This document shows positions 24,505-38,200 of a stretch of DNA of 64,000 bases, piece by piece; the stretch's first letter is position 1, and every line of letters starts with the position of its first letter. Origin of the DNA: Bugula neritina (lineage: Eukaryota; Bryozoa; Gymnolaemata; Cheilostomatida; Bugulidae). Location of the stretch: positions 8,210,751 to 8,274,750 of the forward strand of contig OZ037773.1 in assembly GCA_964035545.1 (NCBI GenBank), read 5' to 3'. The position numbers and the translations under genes were made by a program. The notes beneath the pieces are model-generated. The model worked only from the letters and a program-made list of their open reading frames with translations. It was not told the origin of the DNA and searched no databases.

Positions 24505-27500
24505 TTATGGCAAGACTTTCCCAGGATTCATCAGGCCGTGTGGATCAAGCAAGTGTTTGATTTGCTTCATGAGTGAGACGGAGTCAGGCCCAGCTTCTCG
24601 GACTAGATATTTCTTCTTACCGAACCCCGTCCCATGTTCCCCGGTGCAAGTGCCGTTCAACTCCAAGGCTCGTCTGCAAACCATCCAATCATAAACGTGA
24701 TAACAGAACTGAGTTTTAGACTTGGTTCTGTCTAATTGACTCTCACAATAATGACAATATGACAACTATGAAAGAGGCACATTGTCTCTTCTCATTGAAA
24801 TATTTTCAATGATCAGAAGGCAAAGCATGGTCAGCTACATGTGAAATAGTATCATAATGGCCGGGTTACATACTCTACTCATACATAGAAATATTCCCAG
24901 CACAATAGCCGGCCCACATAACCTACACAGGAAACATGGCCGGACCGCATAGAAAACACCCCAAGAATATTGGCCGGGCCACACACTCTATATTATGTTA
25001 CTGAAACAAACTTTCATAAACTTCAAAACTTTAGTTAAGACAAATCATTCCTCGCTTAGACTTAATATAATTTTTCTCTGGTGACTAGGAATTGCAGCTC
25101 ATAAAGATATGCCATGTTTTCAGATGAATCTGTACAATAGCTAAGAACAGTATCTGTACATACAACATAAATCTTACTCAACGATTCTCTCCGACAGCTT
25201 GCCCACTAATTGCGTTTCTGATTCACTTCCCGTATCGTATAGAAATGTAACATGATAGTTACCATCTCCAACATGGCCGAGAATGTAACCTACAAGTTAG
25301 AACACGTAAAGTGAGTTACCTGACAAAGGTACATCTATCAAACTGAAACATAATCTCGTAACACAATTTGGTAGAAAATGTGTGTAAGTAGTAACGGAAT
25401 ATGAAATGAGGAAGGAATTCATTACAGGACACATTTCATAGCCCACTGTTGGGAGAAAAATGAATGAAATAATAAATTACTAGCCATATTATACTTGTCT
25501 ATGCTACGATGGTAAGATAACTGACTCAATAATTTGGTTATTCTGTTGCTGCCCTAAATCTATACCATCTATAAATCCTATACAATATATACAATATATA
25601 GAGTATACAGTGTATACAATCTATACAATATACAGAGTATACAATGTATACAATCTATACAATATACAGAGTATACAATGTATACAATATATACAATATA
25701 CAGAGTATACAATGTATACAATCTATACAATATATAGAGTATACAATGTATACAATCTATACAATATACAGAGTATACAATGTATACAATCTATACAATA
25801 TATAGAGTATACAATGTATACAATCTTATAGAGCATAAACTCATGTTAAGGTTGTCTTAGCTGCCACCAATAAAGGGCAGCACACAACTGAGCTGAAATA
25901 TGTACTCTGCACGAAGTGGGACGTGAAAAGGAAACAGTTTTGACCTTGAACTAAGAAATCTCACCTCTGTCCAAACACTGTTGAATCACATGACCAAATG
26001 CTCAGGTCTACAATAGGTTACTAAGAAACTCACCTGGTAGCTTGTGCTCCTTCAAATCCTTCTCCGTATCTGTTACGGCTTTGGTTAGTTGAGAGATGGG
26101 CACACAGACGTCAGTTGATAACTGGGTAATCTGTGTAATATATATTGTAACGTGACTGTCATATGTATTAGAATGTATGGAGTATAGTGTAATAAAGCAA
26201 CTGTCATTCAAGATGACAGTCTTATAACTGTAGTGACGTCATTTCAATTACCTGGGGACCTGGGCGAGTGGCTAGAATAGCATAGAGGGTGTCGTGTCTA
26301 GCCTTCCACAACCTGTTCCTTTCACTGAGACTAGAAGCCCATTGAAACCCTGAGGCTCCGGCATCAGCAAAAATATCACCTACACAAAACGCACAGTACC
26401 CCATTACTGCACTTTATTATTGGTTAGAGCGCTTGCTTAGTAAACATGAGGTCATGGGTACGAACGCCGACAAAGGCCATTGGTGATGTTAGGAAGATCA
26501 TCCAGTCATAATTGCTCCCGTGCTTCATCTGACTAAGTCCTTAGCCTGATTTAACAAAAACCTGTTCCATCACAAGTTCTCACAACTATAAACTGAGGTG
26601 AGTTTATTTATAAATAGAATTACAAACCAGAATAATTAACAATACTGCTAGTTACTTACAGAGTTACAACCCAGACTTACCAACAATACTAGCATCCTCT
26701 TCAGTTTGTTTCTCACTCCCATGAAATTCTATAAATATTGAGGGCTTTTCTTCATAAGAGAGTTTAGAGTAAGAATTTACAGCTCTAATCGTGTCGGCAC
26801 TCAAGAGCTCTACAAAATATCCTCTCGACATTATATGACAATAGTAATAGCCTCGCTACTGCTACGCCACACGTACCTATCCTCGCTACTGCTACACCAC
26901 ACGTACCTACCCTCGCTACTGCTACACCACACTTACCTATCCTTGCTACTGCTACACCACACTTACCTATCCTTGCTACTGCTACACCACACTTACCTAT
27001 CCTCGCTACTGCTACACCACACTTACCTATCCTCGCTACTGCTACGCCATACATACCTATCCTTGCTACTGCTACACCACACTTACCTATCCTCGCTACT
27101 GCTACACCACACGTACCTATCCTTGCTACTGCTACACCACACTTACCTATCCTTGCTACTGCTACACCACACTTACTTATCCTTGCTACTGCTACACCAC
27201 ACTTACCTATCCTCGCTACTGCTACACCACACTTACCTATCCTCGCTACTGCTACGCCATACATACCTATCCTTGCTACTGCTACACCACACTTACCTAT
27301 CCTCGCTACTGCTACACCACACGTACCTATCCTTGCTACTGCTACACCACACTTACCTATCCTTGCTACTGCTACACCACACTTACTTATCCTTGCTACT
27401 GCTACACCACACTTACCTATCCTTGCTACTGCTACACCACACTGTAGAACTTGCAGGACAGCTGTCACGGCACTCTCAACTTCATCAAACTGACACACGG

Positions 27501-30500
27501 CTGAAGTCATCTACAAGGACAACTAATGAGTATACAGAAGTGTAATCACCACCTGAGCCAGCGAATTTTCTAGTTAAATCTGTGGTCTTTTCTAATAAAT
27601 ATGCTAAATCATATTTATTTTATAAAAACTCCCACGGGTTTATAGTCACTATATCTGTGAGAAGCCCGGATGGAAAGGGTTTTTTTAAATCGGGCTGAAG
27701 ACTTATTCATATGTGGCACAGGAGCAATTATAACTGGATGCTCTTCCTAACATATCCAATGACCTTCACTAAAGATCAAACCCATGATTTTGGGTCTACT
27801 AAGACAGCACTGTAACCTTAGACCACGGCTATTACATATTCTATAGTTAAGTTAAAACTATAAACAGGGAGTTAATTCAACTTTATTTATGACTACTACT
27901 TTTAGCCAGTTATTCAGTTTCAACTATGATACAGCTCCGACTAATACTAAAATTTCAAATTCCACCGGCTTTCATTGAGAATTATGATTTTGAGGCTTGA
28001 TAAACACTAGTTGCAATATTCTATCACAAATGCTTCTGACCCAACAACTAGACAACAGTACAGAGACTAACAAAGTACATAACTCTGCACGTCTTAAATG
28101 GCAGGATACAGAGAGAGAGTAAGTAAAAGAGCAGTACCGTGTCTGGAATACCGTAGAGTTTCAGAGTGGCTGACGTAATAAATCCAAGAGTTCCTTCTGA
28201 GCCGACAAACAGATTGGTGAGGTTGTAACCCGCTGAGCTTTTGCTAGAGTAAGACACAGAAAGTAACTAGTACTCACAGTAACTAGTACTCACACAGTGA
28301 CTAGTACTCACAGTGACTAGTACTCACAGTGACTAGTACTCACACAGTAACTAGTACTCACAGTGACTAGTACTCACATAGTGACTAGTACTCACAGTAA
28401 CTAGTACTCACACAGTGACTAGTACTCACACAGTGACTAGTACTCACACAGTAACTAGTACTCACAGTGACTATTACTCACACAGTGTGGCGACCTTGAC
28501 CTGCTGTATGTATTACGGTCCCATCTGAGAGGACAACTTCCAAATTGCGGACATTTTCCCTCATAGTGCCATATCTGACAGCATTAGTGCCAGAAGCACT
28601 AGTGGCAGCCATTCCGCACAGACTTGCATCAGCACCGGGATCTAAATTACATGAAAACCTACAGAAACGAGAAACAGTGTTGACTGTATAGGATAGTGAA
28701 ATCTGTCTACAGCTGGGAAACACTTTCAATATTCAGACAGCAGCGGAAAGTTACTAGCAACGTTCAGATACGTCTAGCTGGCAATTATGCTGCCACTGTG
28801 CCAGGAATAACTTATTGAGTTGGATAGCAACAAGCATAGAGCAACAATCTGAATCTTTGAATTTATTGTCTACTCTTTGTCTTGTACTCTATCAAAATAT
28901 CAAAAATGGTTACATCCTGTACAAAAATATATACCTAAGAAGCCTTCAAATAATATCAACAAAAACAAAAACCTTAAAATTATAATGCCACTTACAAACA
29001 TCAGCTTTTTAGAACGTCTTCCTGGCAAGTGAACTATTAACACTTATAATGCAAACAAAAACAACATAACGAAAAGCCCAAAAAATAGCTAAATAAACTA
29101 CAAAAAGCTAACGCATACTTTCATTAAAATACTGGGCAAACAGCCAGGATTATCTCCCTGGCACAGCCACTACCTGAGTCAGAAGTATAGGCAGCACTGG
29201 CAGCAATTTAAATAGTTATGTTAGCTAACTCACTACATGTATATAGTGACTTACAGCAGACACACAGCAACAACAGAGTTGTTCATTCAATCATACTCAT
29301 TGTGTTGGCTATTTGTGACAAAACTAAAAGCAAAAATTTCATTTAAACTTGTTCATAAAGCAGAGCATCATTTCTTAAACTTGGCGAGCCAATGAAAAGT
29401 AAGACACACCAACAGGAAACCAGAGTCCATCTCCACGGAGGTACTCATTGAGAGCAAGTCTTGTCACGCCAGGTTCTACGCACACAGAGAAATCAGCGGG
29501 TTGGTACTCTCTAATCTCCGCCATTCTGCTGAGGTCTACACTGACTCCGCCCTGAACACCCAACAGCACACTAAACACCAGTTCAGAGCTCAAGTTTACA
29601 GTCACTGCTAATTATACTAGATATTGACTCACGTGTGTGCAAACACAGCCCCCCTCCATCCCTGTTCCAGTGCCAAAAGGCACCATAGCAACTTTCATGT
29701 CGGTACACACTTTAGCTACATTACTGACTTCCTGTATGTTACTGGGGAACACCACAATGTCGGGCATCTGTGCTCTAACGACATAAATATCTCACCTTAT
29801 TGCACGACCAATTCATACCTGTGTGTAAGCTATGAGCATAAAAGTTGAAATGTCAAAAATATGCAAAACGGTATCATTAAACTATCAATTTAATACCGTA
29901 TACTTGTCATGGTGACAAATCATAGTCGAATACAGACTCATACTAACTCGGCTCATATTTTTATCATCAATGATAGCTTAGATATTCTGTTAGTTCGTGT
30001 TTTGTCACACTAACTTAACATCAGAAATAAGCCCTTCCACCCGAATAAAGACATACTTGTGTGCGAGTTAATTTAAATGGCTTTGAAATAAATAGGGCTA
30101 ATGTAGGATACAAACTTGATTTAATTATTTATAGAGCAACTAGCGTACTCGACATGATACGACTTCAATTTGAAGTCCTGCTACTAATACATATCATTGA
30201 ACAAAGAATCCTGTAACAACAAATTTCGGAGTTGTTTACTCAAGATAGAGAAATCAGTCTAACCTATGGTGGGACTCATCCTTCCCGTGCTGTAACCTTG
30301 TAGATTCAGCAGTTGAAATATTCGGTGGTCCAACTACTTCACAAAGCCTTTCTTTCAATACCTAAAGGTGGAACACAAATAAAGAATACATGAATCGATC
30401 ATAATGATACTATAAATATTATCAGTATTACAAATAAAATATAGTTAAATTAGTTTTTGCAGAAAAAACTAACCTGTAAGTCTTCGTTGTTAAAACTAGA

Positions 30501-30656
30501 TGTCTTAGAAAAAAAGCGTTGCGATAATGGTAAGCTAAAGGGTTTTATATGAGCATAAAGTGAACGATTGAAATTGTTAAAATTGGAACTGAAATTAAAT
30601 GGCTGCTTAAAAATAACTTGCCGATATCTAGTAGACCAGCTGAAACTAAAGCGCAT
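24505..30656 (-). CDS. LDHD: D-lactate dehydrogenase (mitochondrial, FAD), complete, 12 exons, 519 aa
   Basis: FAD-dependent oxidation of D-lactate (and related D-2-hydroxyacids) to pyruvate in mitochondria. Exons in transcript order: 30656-30474, 30361-30264, 29774-29633, 29551-29410, 28641-28482, 28243-28138, 27510-27417, 26809-26681, 26379-26252, 26130-26034, 25289-25178, 24673-24505. They total 520 in-phase codons; human LDHD is about 500 aa. Residues 1-55 are rich in Arg, Ser and Phe without acids, a mitochondrial presequence ending near [11 protein letters not shown]-binding motifs: [40 protein letters not shown]. The C-terminal cap has [17 protein letters not shown] and [11 protein letters not shown], with the conserved histidines present, and ends [13 protein letters not shown]. 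The exon ending at 27417 is followed by about 19 further in-frame copies of its own end and donor, so the protein may vary by multiples of ten residues. Neighbours give no functional link. Confidence 0.95.
25580..25826. repeat. 34-bp TATACAATGTATACAATC repeat (LDHD intron)
   Basis: About seven copies, with interruptions, inside the intron between exons ending at 26034 and starting at 25289; not adjacent to a splice site. Confidence 0.95.
26420..26605 (+). mobile_element. tRNA-derived SINE, copy C
   Basis: Starts in box A (GGTTAGAGCGCTTGCTTAG), box B slightly decayed (GGTACGAACGCC), then the family body and a shortened tail. It is 5' truncated by a few bases. It is inserted in an LDHD intron, antisense to that gene. 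Confidence 0.85.
26851..27443 (-). repeat. 30-bp minisatellite made of an LDHD exon end plus its 5' splice site, 20 copies
   Basis: On the coding strand each unit is TGTGGTGTAGCAGTAGCAAG followed by GATAG|GTAAG. The copy at 27443-27421 is the genuine exon end (residues CGVAVARI plus the split Glu codon), with donor at 27416. Nineteen further junctions follow at 30-bp steps down to 26877. All keep GT: 11 read GGTAAGT, four GGTACGT, two GGTATGT and two AGTAAGT. Thirty bases is ten codons, so every donor joins the next exon (acceptor at 26810-26811) in frame. Confidence 0.95.
27624..27833 (-). mobile_element. tRNA-derived SINE, copy D
   Basis: Reverse-oriented copy in an LDHD intron. The tRNA head ends at about 27833 (GCCGTGGTCTAAGGTTACAG on the minus strand), box B is decayed, and the body and tail match copies A and B. 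Confidence 0.85.
28262..28481 (-). repeat. 16/18-bp array of GTGAGT donors after an LDHD exon
   Basis: On the coding strand the exon ends CACACTGT|GTGAGTAATAGTCAC, and the intron continues as copies of ACTGTGTGAGTACTAGTC in 16- and 18-bp versions, giving 13 GTGAGT sites in all. The exon-proximal site (28481-28476) gives the conserved protein. Other sites would add residues and often shift frame. Confidence 0.92.
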
Positions 30657-32207
30657 TTTGATTATGACAGTGAGTCCTAAATTTATTCATAAACTTAATA
30701 GTTAAGCATTTTATTTGGTAGCCCACTAAAACTGTCAACCACTTGTGAATTAATTTACTTAATTCTACTAAATCTAAGCTTCAGTCTGAGTCTGAACTAA
30801 AAGCAAATCTTTAGCTCTAATAGTATCACTAACTGTAAGTTGAAGCTCAACCTCTGATGATTTACTTTTATTTATGTTATTTTCATTTTTATGTTAAACA
30901 ACTATTCTAATTAAAATTATCTATTCCAAAGTTCAACTACAATCATTAATGCTGTGAATTAAGTAGAGTAACTCAGTGGTTGGTGCAAAAATGCGTGACT
31001 GGCGAGCTTATCTTTAAATATAATGTTGTACATCGAACTCTTTTCCAGCTCAGTGATGTTGTAGCTTGGTCTCCGGATGTAGGAAAATCCCACCACAGAC
31101 CGAGTTCAACGTATTTGCACGCCTTTGTTGAAATTTCCATCAAATGTAATCAATAAGCTATTGAAAATTTAAAGATTTTAGGTTATACAACAGCGCGAGC
31201 TGAGTTTCGCTATTATTGACTAGCGTGAGATAGTTTTTAGAAAAGACAACTTTCCAGTAATTATTATCAAATGAACTATCAACTGATTATGATCGCGTGA
31301 CAATTAATGTTTGTTTTGACAGTATTAGTTGCTTCTTTTCAGAATTTCAAAATTACTGATAGCTAAAATCAGCCTCACACTAGTCTCAGAGTTAGAAAAA
31401 CTGACGATACAAAGCATTTTATTAGGCACCCCAATTGCCACTAATTGCAAAATTATCATTTATTTGGAGAACTCTATACTCAAGTTAATTTATATATGAA
31501 TAATTCTAGCCGTTCAAGTAAAATGAACATTGTATCTCGGAGAAAAGCGCAGATGATTATTAGTGTTGGTTGTATGAAAATCAACAATTAGCTCTAAGCA
31601 TGTCCCTGCAGCTATGAAGTGAGAAATGAGGGCTCAGATGGTTATATATAATGTTAGAATCTAAATACCAACACATACTGCCTATGCTTTAAAATAATAA
31701 GCAATGAATCTTCTGGCAGTTTAACCCGACTGGAGAGAAGACATCAAATCTATTTTTAGAAACATAAATAAAGCCTATTCAGTTGGTCCAATATAAAATG
31801 AAATGTTGACAACCAACCAATGTGTTGAGTTGTTTTAAAATAATTCACCAATAGTGCATTAGTTTTAAGATGAGTTGAATGGTATATTTCATTAATTTAC
31901 CAAAAGGAAAAAAATAACACAAAATTCAACAATAATATAAGTTGAATGAACATGCGTATTCTATAAATCAAAATAATGCATCACTATTATCAACAAATAA
32001 AACTATTTACAGTGCAATAAAGCAATATAATAAAGCAATATAATAACTGGTAAAATACACCTAAAGCACAACTAAAACAACAATATACATGCATAGCATA
32101 CCAGATAAATCTGTACATGAAAGCTTTAGAACTCTACTTTGGTGAAAAGTAAAACAAATTATAAATTTGATTGTTAGGAATTGTCCCCCCACGCTAATTG
32201 GCATGCC
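30657..32207. other. Intergenic region between LDHD start and LBR end
   Basis: The LDHD promoter is expected just right of 30656; no TATA box is evident. The rest is AT-rich, with no exon, repeat array or RNA gene that I can support. Confidence 0.6.
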
Positions 32208-35200
32208 TTAGAATACATATGGAATGATCCTGTAGGGCACCTTCTTGCAGTAGGAGTCCCACGCCAATCCATATTTCTGTTTACAATACGCTTCATCACG
32301 AATCTGCCTGTGCACCAGGAGTATGAAGAAGTATATGGGGTAGAAGTAGGGGAGGAGATGGGTCGTCCCTGAAATATTCACATTATGAAATAATACCACA
32401 TACTATTAAAGTTCTACACTATAATATAATGTATTATTTAAGTACTATACTATAATATATTAATTAAGTTCTATCAACTCACCACATGTTAGACTCCAAG
32501 CCGTAGCCATAAGAATATCTCCCAGATAGTTGGGACGTCTGCAAATGCCCCAGTAACCAGCACAGAGGAGCTTTTTCCCTGCTGAGGTAGGAATAGTGGC
32601 TAAGTGGGCCACTGATGAGTCATTGGGGTTGTTACGGAACACATCTTTTTGGGAGTTGGCTCCCCGGAATATTATGTAACCAGCGGCTAAGAATAGAGAT
32701 GAGGTGAGAGTAATATATATGACTACAGAGAGCTATAGTAATATATATGACTACAGAGTAACACAGGAATAGCATGTAATACCTTTCACTATGCCGATAG
32801 CCACCAATCCATAGACATTGCTCACTGCTAACTCGGGGAAGTTGTAGATAAAATGAGCCTGGAGTGTGTAGAGAGCTGGAACCCATGCTAAGTCTCCAAA
32901 AGCTAACATGAAGCCAAAGCCTTCCGTGATGATGTCCATCGTGGTCAGAATTGAGGACTAGTAACATGTAAATGCTCACAGTGAAGGTGAACATAAAGAT
33001 AAACAAAGTTTTATAAATGCATAAATTTAATTATACAAAAAAGAAATTATGTAAAAGCATTTAAGCATTTATCTGAGCTAAAATGTCTGTTGAGGTAATT
33101 AGTTCTACTATGAAGAGCCAAGAACTAAAAACAGATTCTTTTATTTTACTAGCTTGTGTTGGTGTATCTATTTACTATGAAAATGGCGCTAAGTTTTGAC
33201 CTTGAGCATATATTAGGTCAAGGCCAAATATCAGTAAAATAAATAAAATGTTTGTAGCACAACTCTCTGTAATAAAACGTCAGACTACCTCATGTTTCAG
33301 CGCATCAAACACGTAAATAGTCTGGAATAGAGTAACCAAGGCTAGGGCGGGGGTGACGCCCCCGCTCTGCTGGTACTGGCTGGCACACAGACTCCAGTCT
33401 ATCAACATCCAGCCAATCAGACCAGGTCTCAGCTCGCACATGAACTTCAGGTCCAAACTGCCTACTCGGGGGTTCAGCTCACGTCCCATAAAGAAATCAT
33501 TAAACACAGAGCCTACAACACCATAGTTTAGTAGGTACAAGAGAGAAATAGAACTCATTGCCTTCTTACGCCACATGGAGCAAATTTCTGCACCAGATGC
33601 TAGCAAGCTCTTGGCACAGGGGGCAAAGGTAGGCTGAACAAGTTCTCATAGTAGCAATCTAATTGACTGAGTCCACTTTTGTGTTTCAGTTTTACGCTTT
33701 TATTTCAACCACAGCCAGATACAATTAGCATTTCATTGCTGCTACAATTTCGCATGTAAAATTCTACTTCATGTGGCTTAACCTTTAATATACAACAAAC
33801 CAATTAGACAAGTGACAAGAATCAGAGCCATGTATGCAGACACTGACAAGCACCTGTGCCAAGTGTCAGACAGCAGATATGGCATGCTTAGTGAAAAGTG
33901 AGTTGACAACTTTCACAGTTACAGAATACTTAACCAGACAGGTCTGCACTGAAGCTAAGTTAATCATACCTGTAGCCTCGGGGGCTAGTTCACTGTCGGG
34001 GACATAGAGGGCGTGTATATAGAGCCCCACAGCCAACACAAAGGAGTATACAATGCTAGCAGTGACAAACTGCAGCCAGTGCTTGGTTATGTAGTCCATG
34101 GGGGCACCTTGATAGAGTGCCACAGCAAATATCAGAACAGAGATGAGGAGAGCCAGGAAACCTACAAGATAGGCATAACATTACGTGCTCTGTGTGAGGA
34201 AAGACTATCATAGCAGGACAGTGTGACAGTAGATTGTTGTCATCTCCAGCTGTGGTGAAGCTTAATTTAAATGGCATTGACTTTGCATATATGAGGGGGA
34301 GGTGAGAACGTAAAGTATGCGTGTGCATTTTATTGTTTATCAAATGGTGCTATTCCAGGATACTCTAGTTACTACTATATCTCATAGTATTCTAGTATAT
34401 TATATTATATTACAGTATATTATAGTATATTATATGACATTACAGTATATTATATTACAGTATATTATAGTATATTATATTACATTACAGTATATTATAT
34501 TATATTATAGTATATTATATTACATTACAGTATATTATAGTATATTATATTATATTACAACATATTACAGTATATTACATTATATTACAGTACAGTGTGA
34601 GTTTATATTCAGCTAAAATGCTCCAGCAGTTGAATATGCAAATGAAAGACATCATGAGTGGAAGAGGGACATAAAGCTTGTATTACATAGCTAGAAGTAG
34701 ACCCTCAGTAACTAACCATTGCACCTGTAGAGAAGCCTCTTTCCACCTTTGAGCGGCTGCCCCATCACCTGGGGGCCCACAGGCAGCAGTGCCAGAAGCA
34801 CCTGCAGCAGGTACCAGCTGAGCACAACTCCAAACACTTTCACATCAAAGTAGTCTTTTATATCCATGGAGAAGGAAGGAAGTCTGGTGATAACACAGCC
34901 ATTTCTCTGTGGGAGAAAGTATACAAACAGGGGATGACAACTTCACACAGACTAAAGGAGGCAAGAAGTAGTTACAGCTGTGAATATCTGGGATCTATTC
35001 AATTGCTGACATTATACACCACACTAGGTTAGCACTTTACCACCACAACTACTACCACAGCTACTGTTACCATACCACTGTTATTATTTGGTAATAAGAT
35101 TGCTTGGATTTAAAGTAGATATCAGTTTATTGGTAAACGTGTTGCAGCATTTGTATAAGCAAGAATGACAATCTAGGTAGGAAACGACATCTACCACCAC

Positions 35201-38200
35201 AGCTACCACCACAGCTACCACCACAGCTACCACCACATCTACCACCACATCTACCACCACATCTACCACCACATCTACTACCGCAACTATCATAATTAGC
35301 AAACGAATATTCATGAGTAAAAGCAGTCAGCCTTTAAAACTCAGTTTCTGACAGCTAGTAAAAATTCTGAATAGAAAATGTTTGCAACTTGGCATAGTCA
35401 GAGTGATATGCAGAAGGGAGGGTGGCTGACTGAGAGCCCGCACTCTACTCTGGTTCAGGAAATACCTTGTCACATGCTATCACTACGGCGTAGACTAGTG
35501 CAGGAAGTAGAACTGACAAAGCAGCTCCGCCTACTGCTCCTCCGAACCCGATGACGTCATGTTGACTAGTCACTTCCTGTTTAGCTGGTGGCGTGGTTGA
35601 TGACGAGTTGCCGTTAGTTTTTAGTCTATTTCGTACCATAGTAACCTCTTCTTCCAGCTGGCAAACAGTAAGAGTTACTCAATAATAAGCCTTAGTGTAT
35701 AGTGCCCTAGTAGGGGGGTCTGCCTCACCACCCTACCTGTAGCTGATGGGGTAGGAGCTACACTACATACTCAGTATATCACTTGATCAACTCATTGCCA
35801 TTCAATCAGAGGTTAATGTACACCAATTACATAATAACACTGGCTAATAAAAGATGTGTAGTCAGTTTCAGACTGTTGATTGTAGTTATTCACACTGAGT
35901 ATTACTAACTGTAGTCTGACTAGATGTAAGATTGATTACACCATTCACTCACCTCAACTCCTTAATCTCAATGACAAATTACTGCTAACACCGGTGTAAG
36001 TGCAGTTCAAAGTGTGAAGAAGTTTAGCTAAAATATGCTTGTACTGCAGTTTAAGGGGGGGATACTCACACACCCGAACTTTATTCAAACACAATGTATG
36101 TAGAAATGAGGCTATCTGTTATGAAAGTCAAGATCAGCTTATATTGTAGCACGTACAGCTGTGAGCTGATAATCAATCAGCCAATCAAATCACACCTCAT
36201 GGAACGTGAGAATGGCCATCAAGTTGTTACTAATAGGGTATATAACTCCAACTTGACCATCATACCAAGTAGGTTGTAGAGTGTAGGGCATAGAGACAGC
36301 AAATATAGGGACTCAGTCTATAAACTGTAGACAGTAACTGACTTATACAACCCAAGGCTAATCATACTGGCTTTTTTAGCTTATAAACTTAGTAAACAAA
36401 CCAAAAACACAGGTGACCCCCATTGTTGCAAGTTTATATTAAAACTAGCGTACATATTACATAAGAGCTGATGAGATAACTACCAAACATGTTCATCATC
36501 ATTATCTCACATAATCTCATAAAATCTCACCTGTTTCCTGATTTTTTCTTGCAGTCTCAGACTAGCTCTAATCGGAGTGTCAGGGTCATCGTGAGATTTA
36601 AAGGCGGAGTCAGTTAAGACATTTTTGCGACTTGCACTCAGTGACCTACTTTTACGAATCGTTTCTGGCTTTGCAGGCGGAGAAGAGGTCTTTGTTTTGT
36701 TTGCTGAGCGAGACTTGGATACACTACGACCTCTAGAGCGCGACCTTGGCCTTCCTCTGTTAGCCTAGAATCATGTGACTAATATATAACTATCACATTG
36801 ATACCGAAAGTCTAAGAAACACAACTATTGCTTTTGATTTAAAAATATAACAAAGACTGGTCAACTTTTTAGCTTCATTGTTAGGATTAGAAGCTATTGT
36901 CTATGATGCTTGAAAAATACATTGCATATGTGCAGTACAAACAGTCATCCCTAAAACAGTTTATATAAGCTTTCAGTGGCCATGAATGCATTTTACTTGG
37001 GGAAAAAGAAACTGCATAATACTACATTTAAAGTGCATTTTGTACTGTGTCTGTAATATTAGTATTCCAACACATTTTTTTATTGAAAATAAAGTTTTTT
37101 TTCAAAGCTGCAAGAACTTAGCTGCTAATTTGTAGCAGCTTTCAGTATATTACACATGAAGAGTATGTCACGTATCAACATCCCAGCTGGATATCAGCCA
37201 TGTTGGCTAATAATTCATTGTCTGCAGCAGCCATGTTGAAATCGTTAACTAGACTTTAGGGTTTTAATTCACATGCTACAAGCTTCTGAAATTCAAACAT
37301 TTAAAAATCATGGAAATACTATCTTTACTTTTACCAATGTATGCAGAGCTGTTATGATATTTGCCAAATTTTAGATAGAAAATAAGATAACCTCTCTCAT
37401 AGCGCTAAATTCATAGAGATCAAGCAGAAATCTCTGAGTCGAAAAATAAAAGTCCAAGCAAAATATATCAAAGTAGAGGCAATAATTTAGTAGGATAATT
37501 CCAAAATCAAATACAAATCTCGGGTTATAACTTATAAGCAGTTCAAAGTGGCACAAAAAACTCATATGTCACTGACTCAGCTTATACAATAGAAGCCCTG
37601 GAAGTCTGGAGCAATAATAGCAAATCAATGAAGTGAAATGCAATAATTTACGACACTTGCTTAAACAATGTTTGAATGTTGTGTTCGCTACTTAGCAACT
37701 AGTAAATGCATTGTGATTCGTAGAGTTTTAGCACTTAACTTGAAACAAAAAAATCTTTTAGAAACCAGGCAAATATAGTTTATGTATTTAAAAACTTCAA
37801 TAGATATTTTCTAGAAACAGCCAGTTAGAGCTGATAAAAAGCAAAAAAACCCTTAAAATTTTGGAAAAACATTTTTTAAACATAATCAAAACTAAAGTAA
37901 ATTTAAAAGCAATAAAATATCAGCAATTGGGTTTTTTTTAATAACTGTGAAAATTATTAGTCAAATTTTCCTTTTTTGACAAATTTAAAATGCTGAAGAT
38001 AAAAAACTATCACTGCTATGATGCTTAAACATTTATTTAATTCTATCATATGCTTCATCAAACTAGAATAGTCTGAATAAAATCATTCTCCAGAAAAATA
38101 GCCTTGCATACATGAATATTTAACTTTAAGTTAGTTATTAATCATTACTAGATGAACAATCAATTTAACTTGACTTTCATGGTTACTGTAAGTTTCAACA

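Noticed and set aside
26785-27545. Long ORFs on both strands (about 240 aa each) over the 30-bp array
   Set aside because: Open only because the repeat unit is a multiple of three. The minus-strand frame is the real LDHD exon only for its first 31 codons; beyond that it would need retention of repeat copies. The plus-strand ORF is an artefact.
2374-27833. tRNA genes at the box-A/box-B sequences
   Set aside because: These are SINE heads: each is followed by the same SINE body, the cloverleaf is degenerate, and one copy has a target-site duplication.
28262-28481. CRISPR-like array appearance of the short regular repeats
   Set aside because: Units are contiguous or differ only by 2 bp; there are no unique spacers, and the context is a eukaryotic intron.
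34317-34616. 99-aa Tyr/Ile-rich ORF on the + strand
   Set aside because: Produced by an AT-rich TATTACAG-type array in an LBR intron.
35552-35559. TGACGTCA CRE site
   Set aside because: It lies inside an LBR coding exon (encoding HDVIG), so the match is more simply coding sequence.
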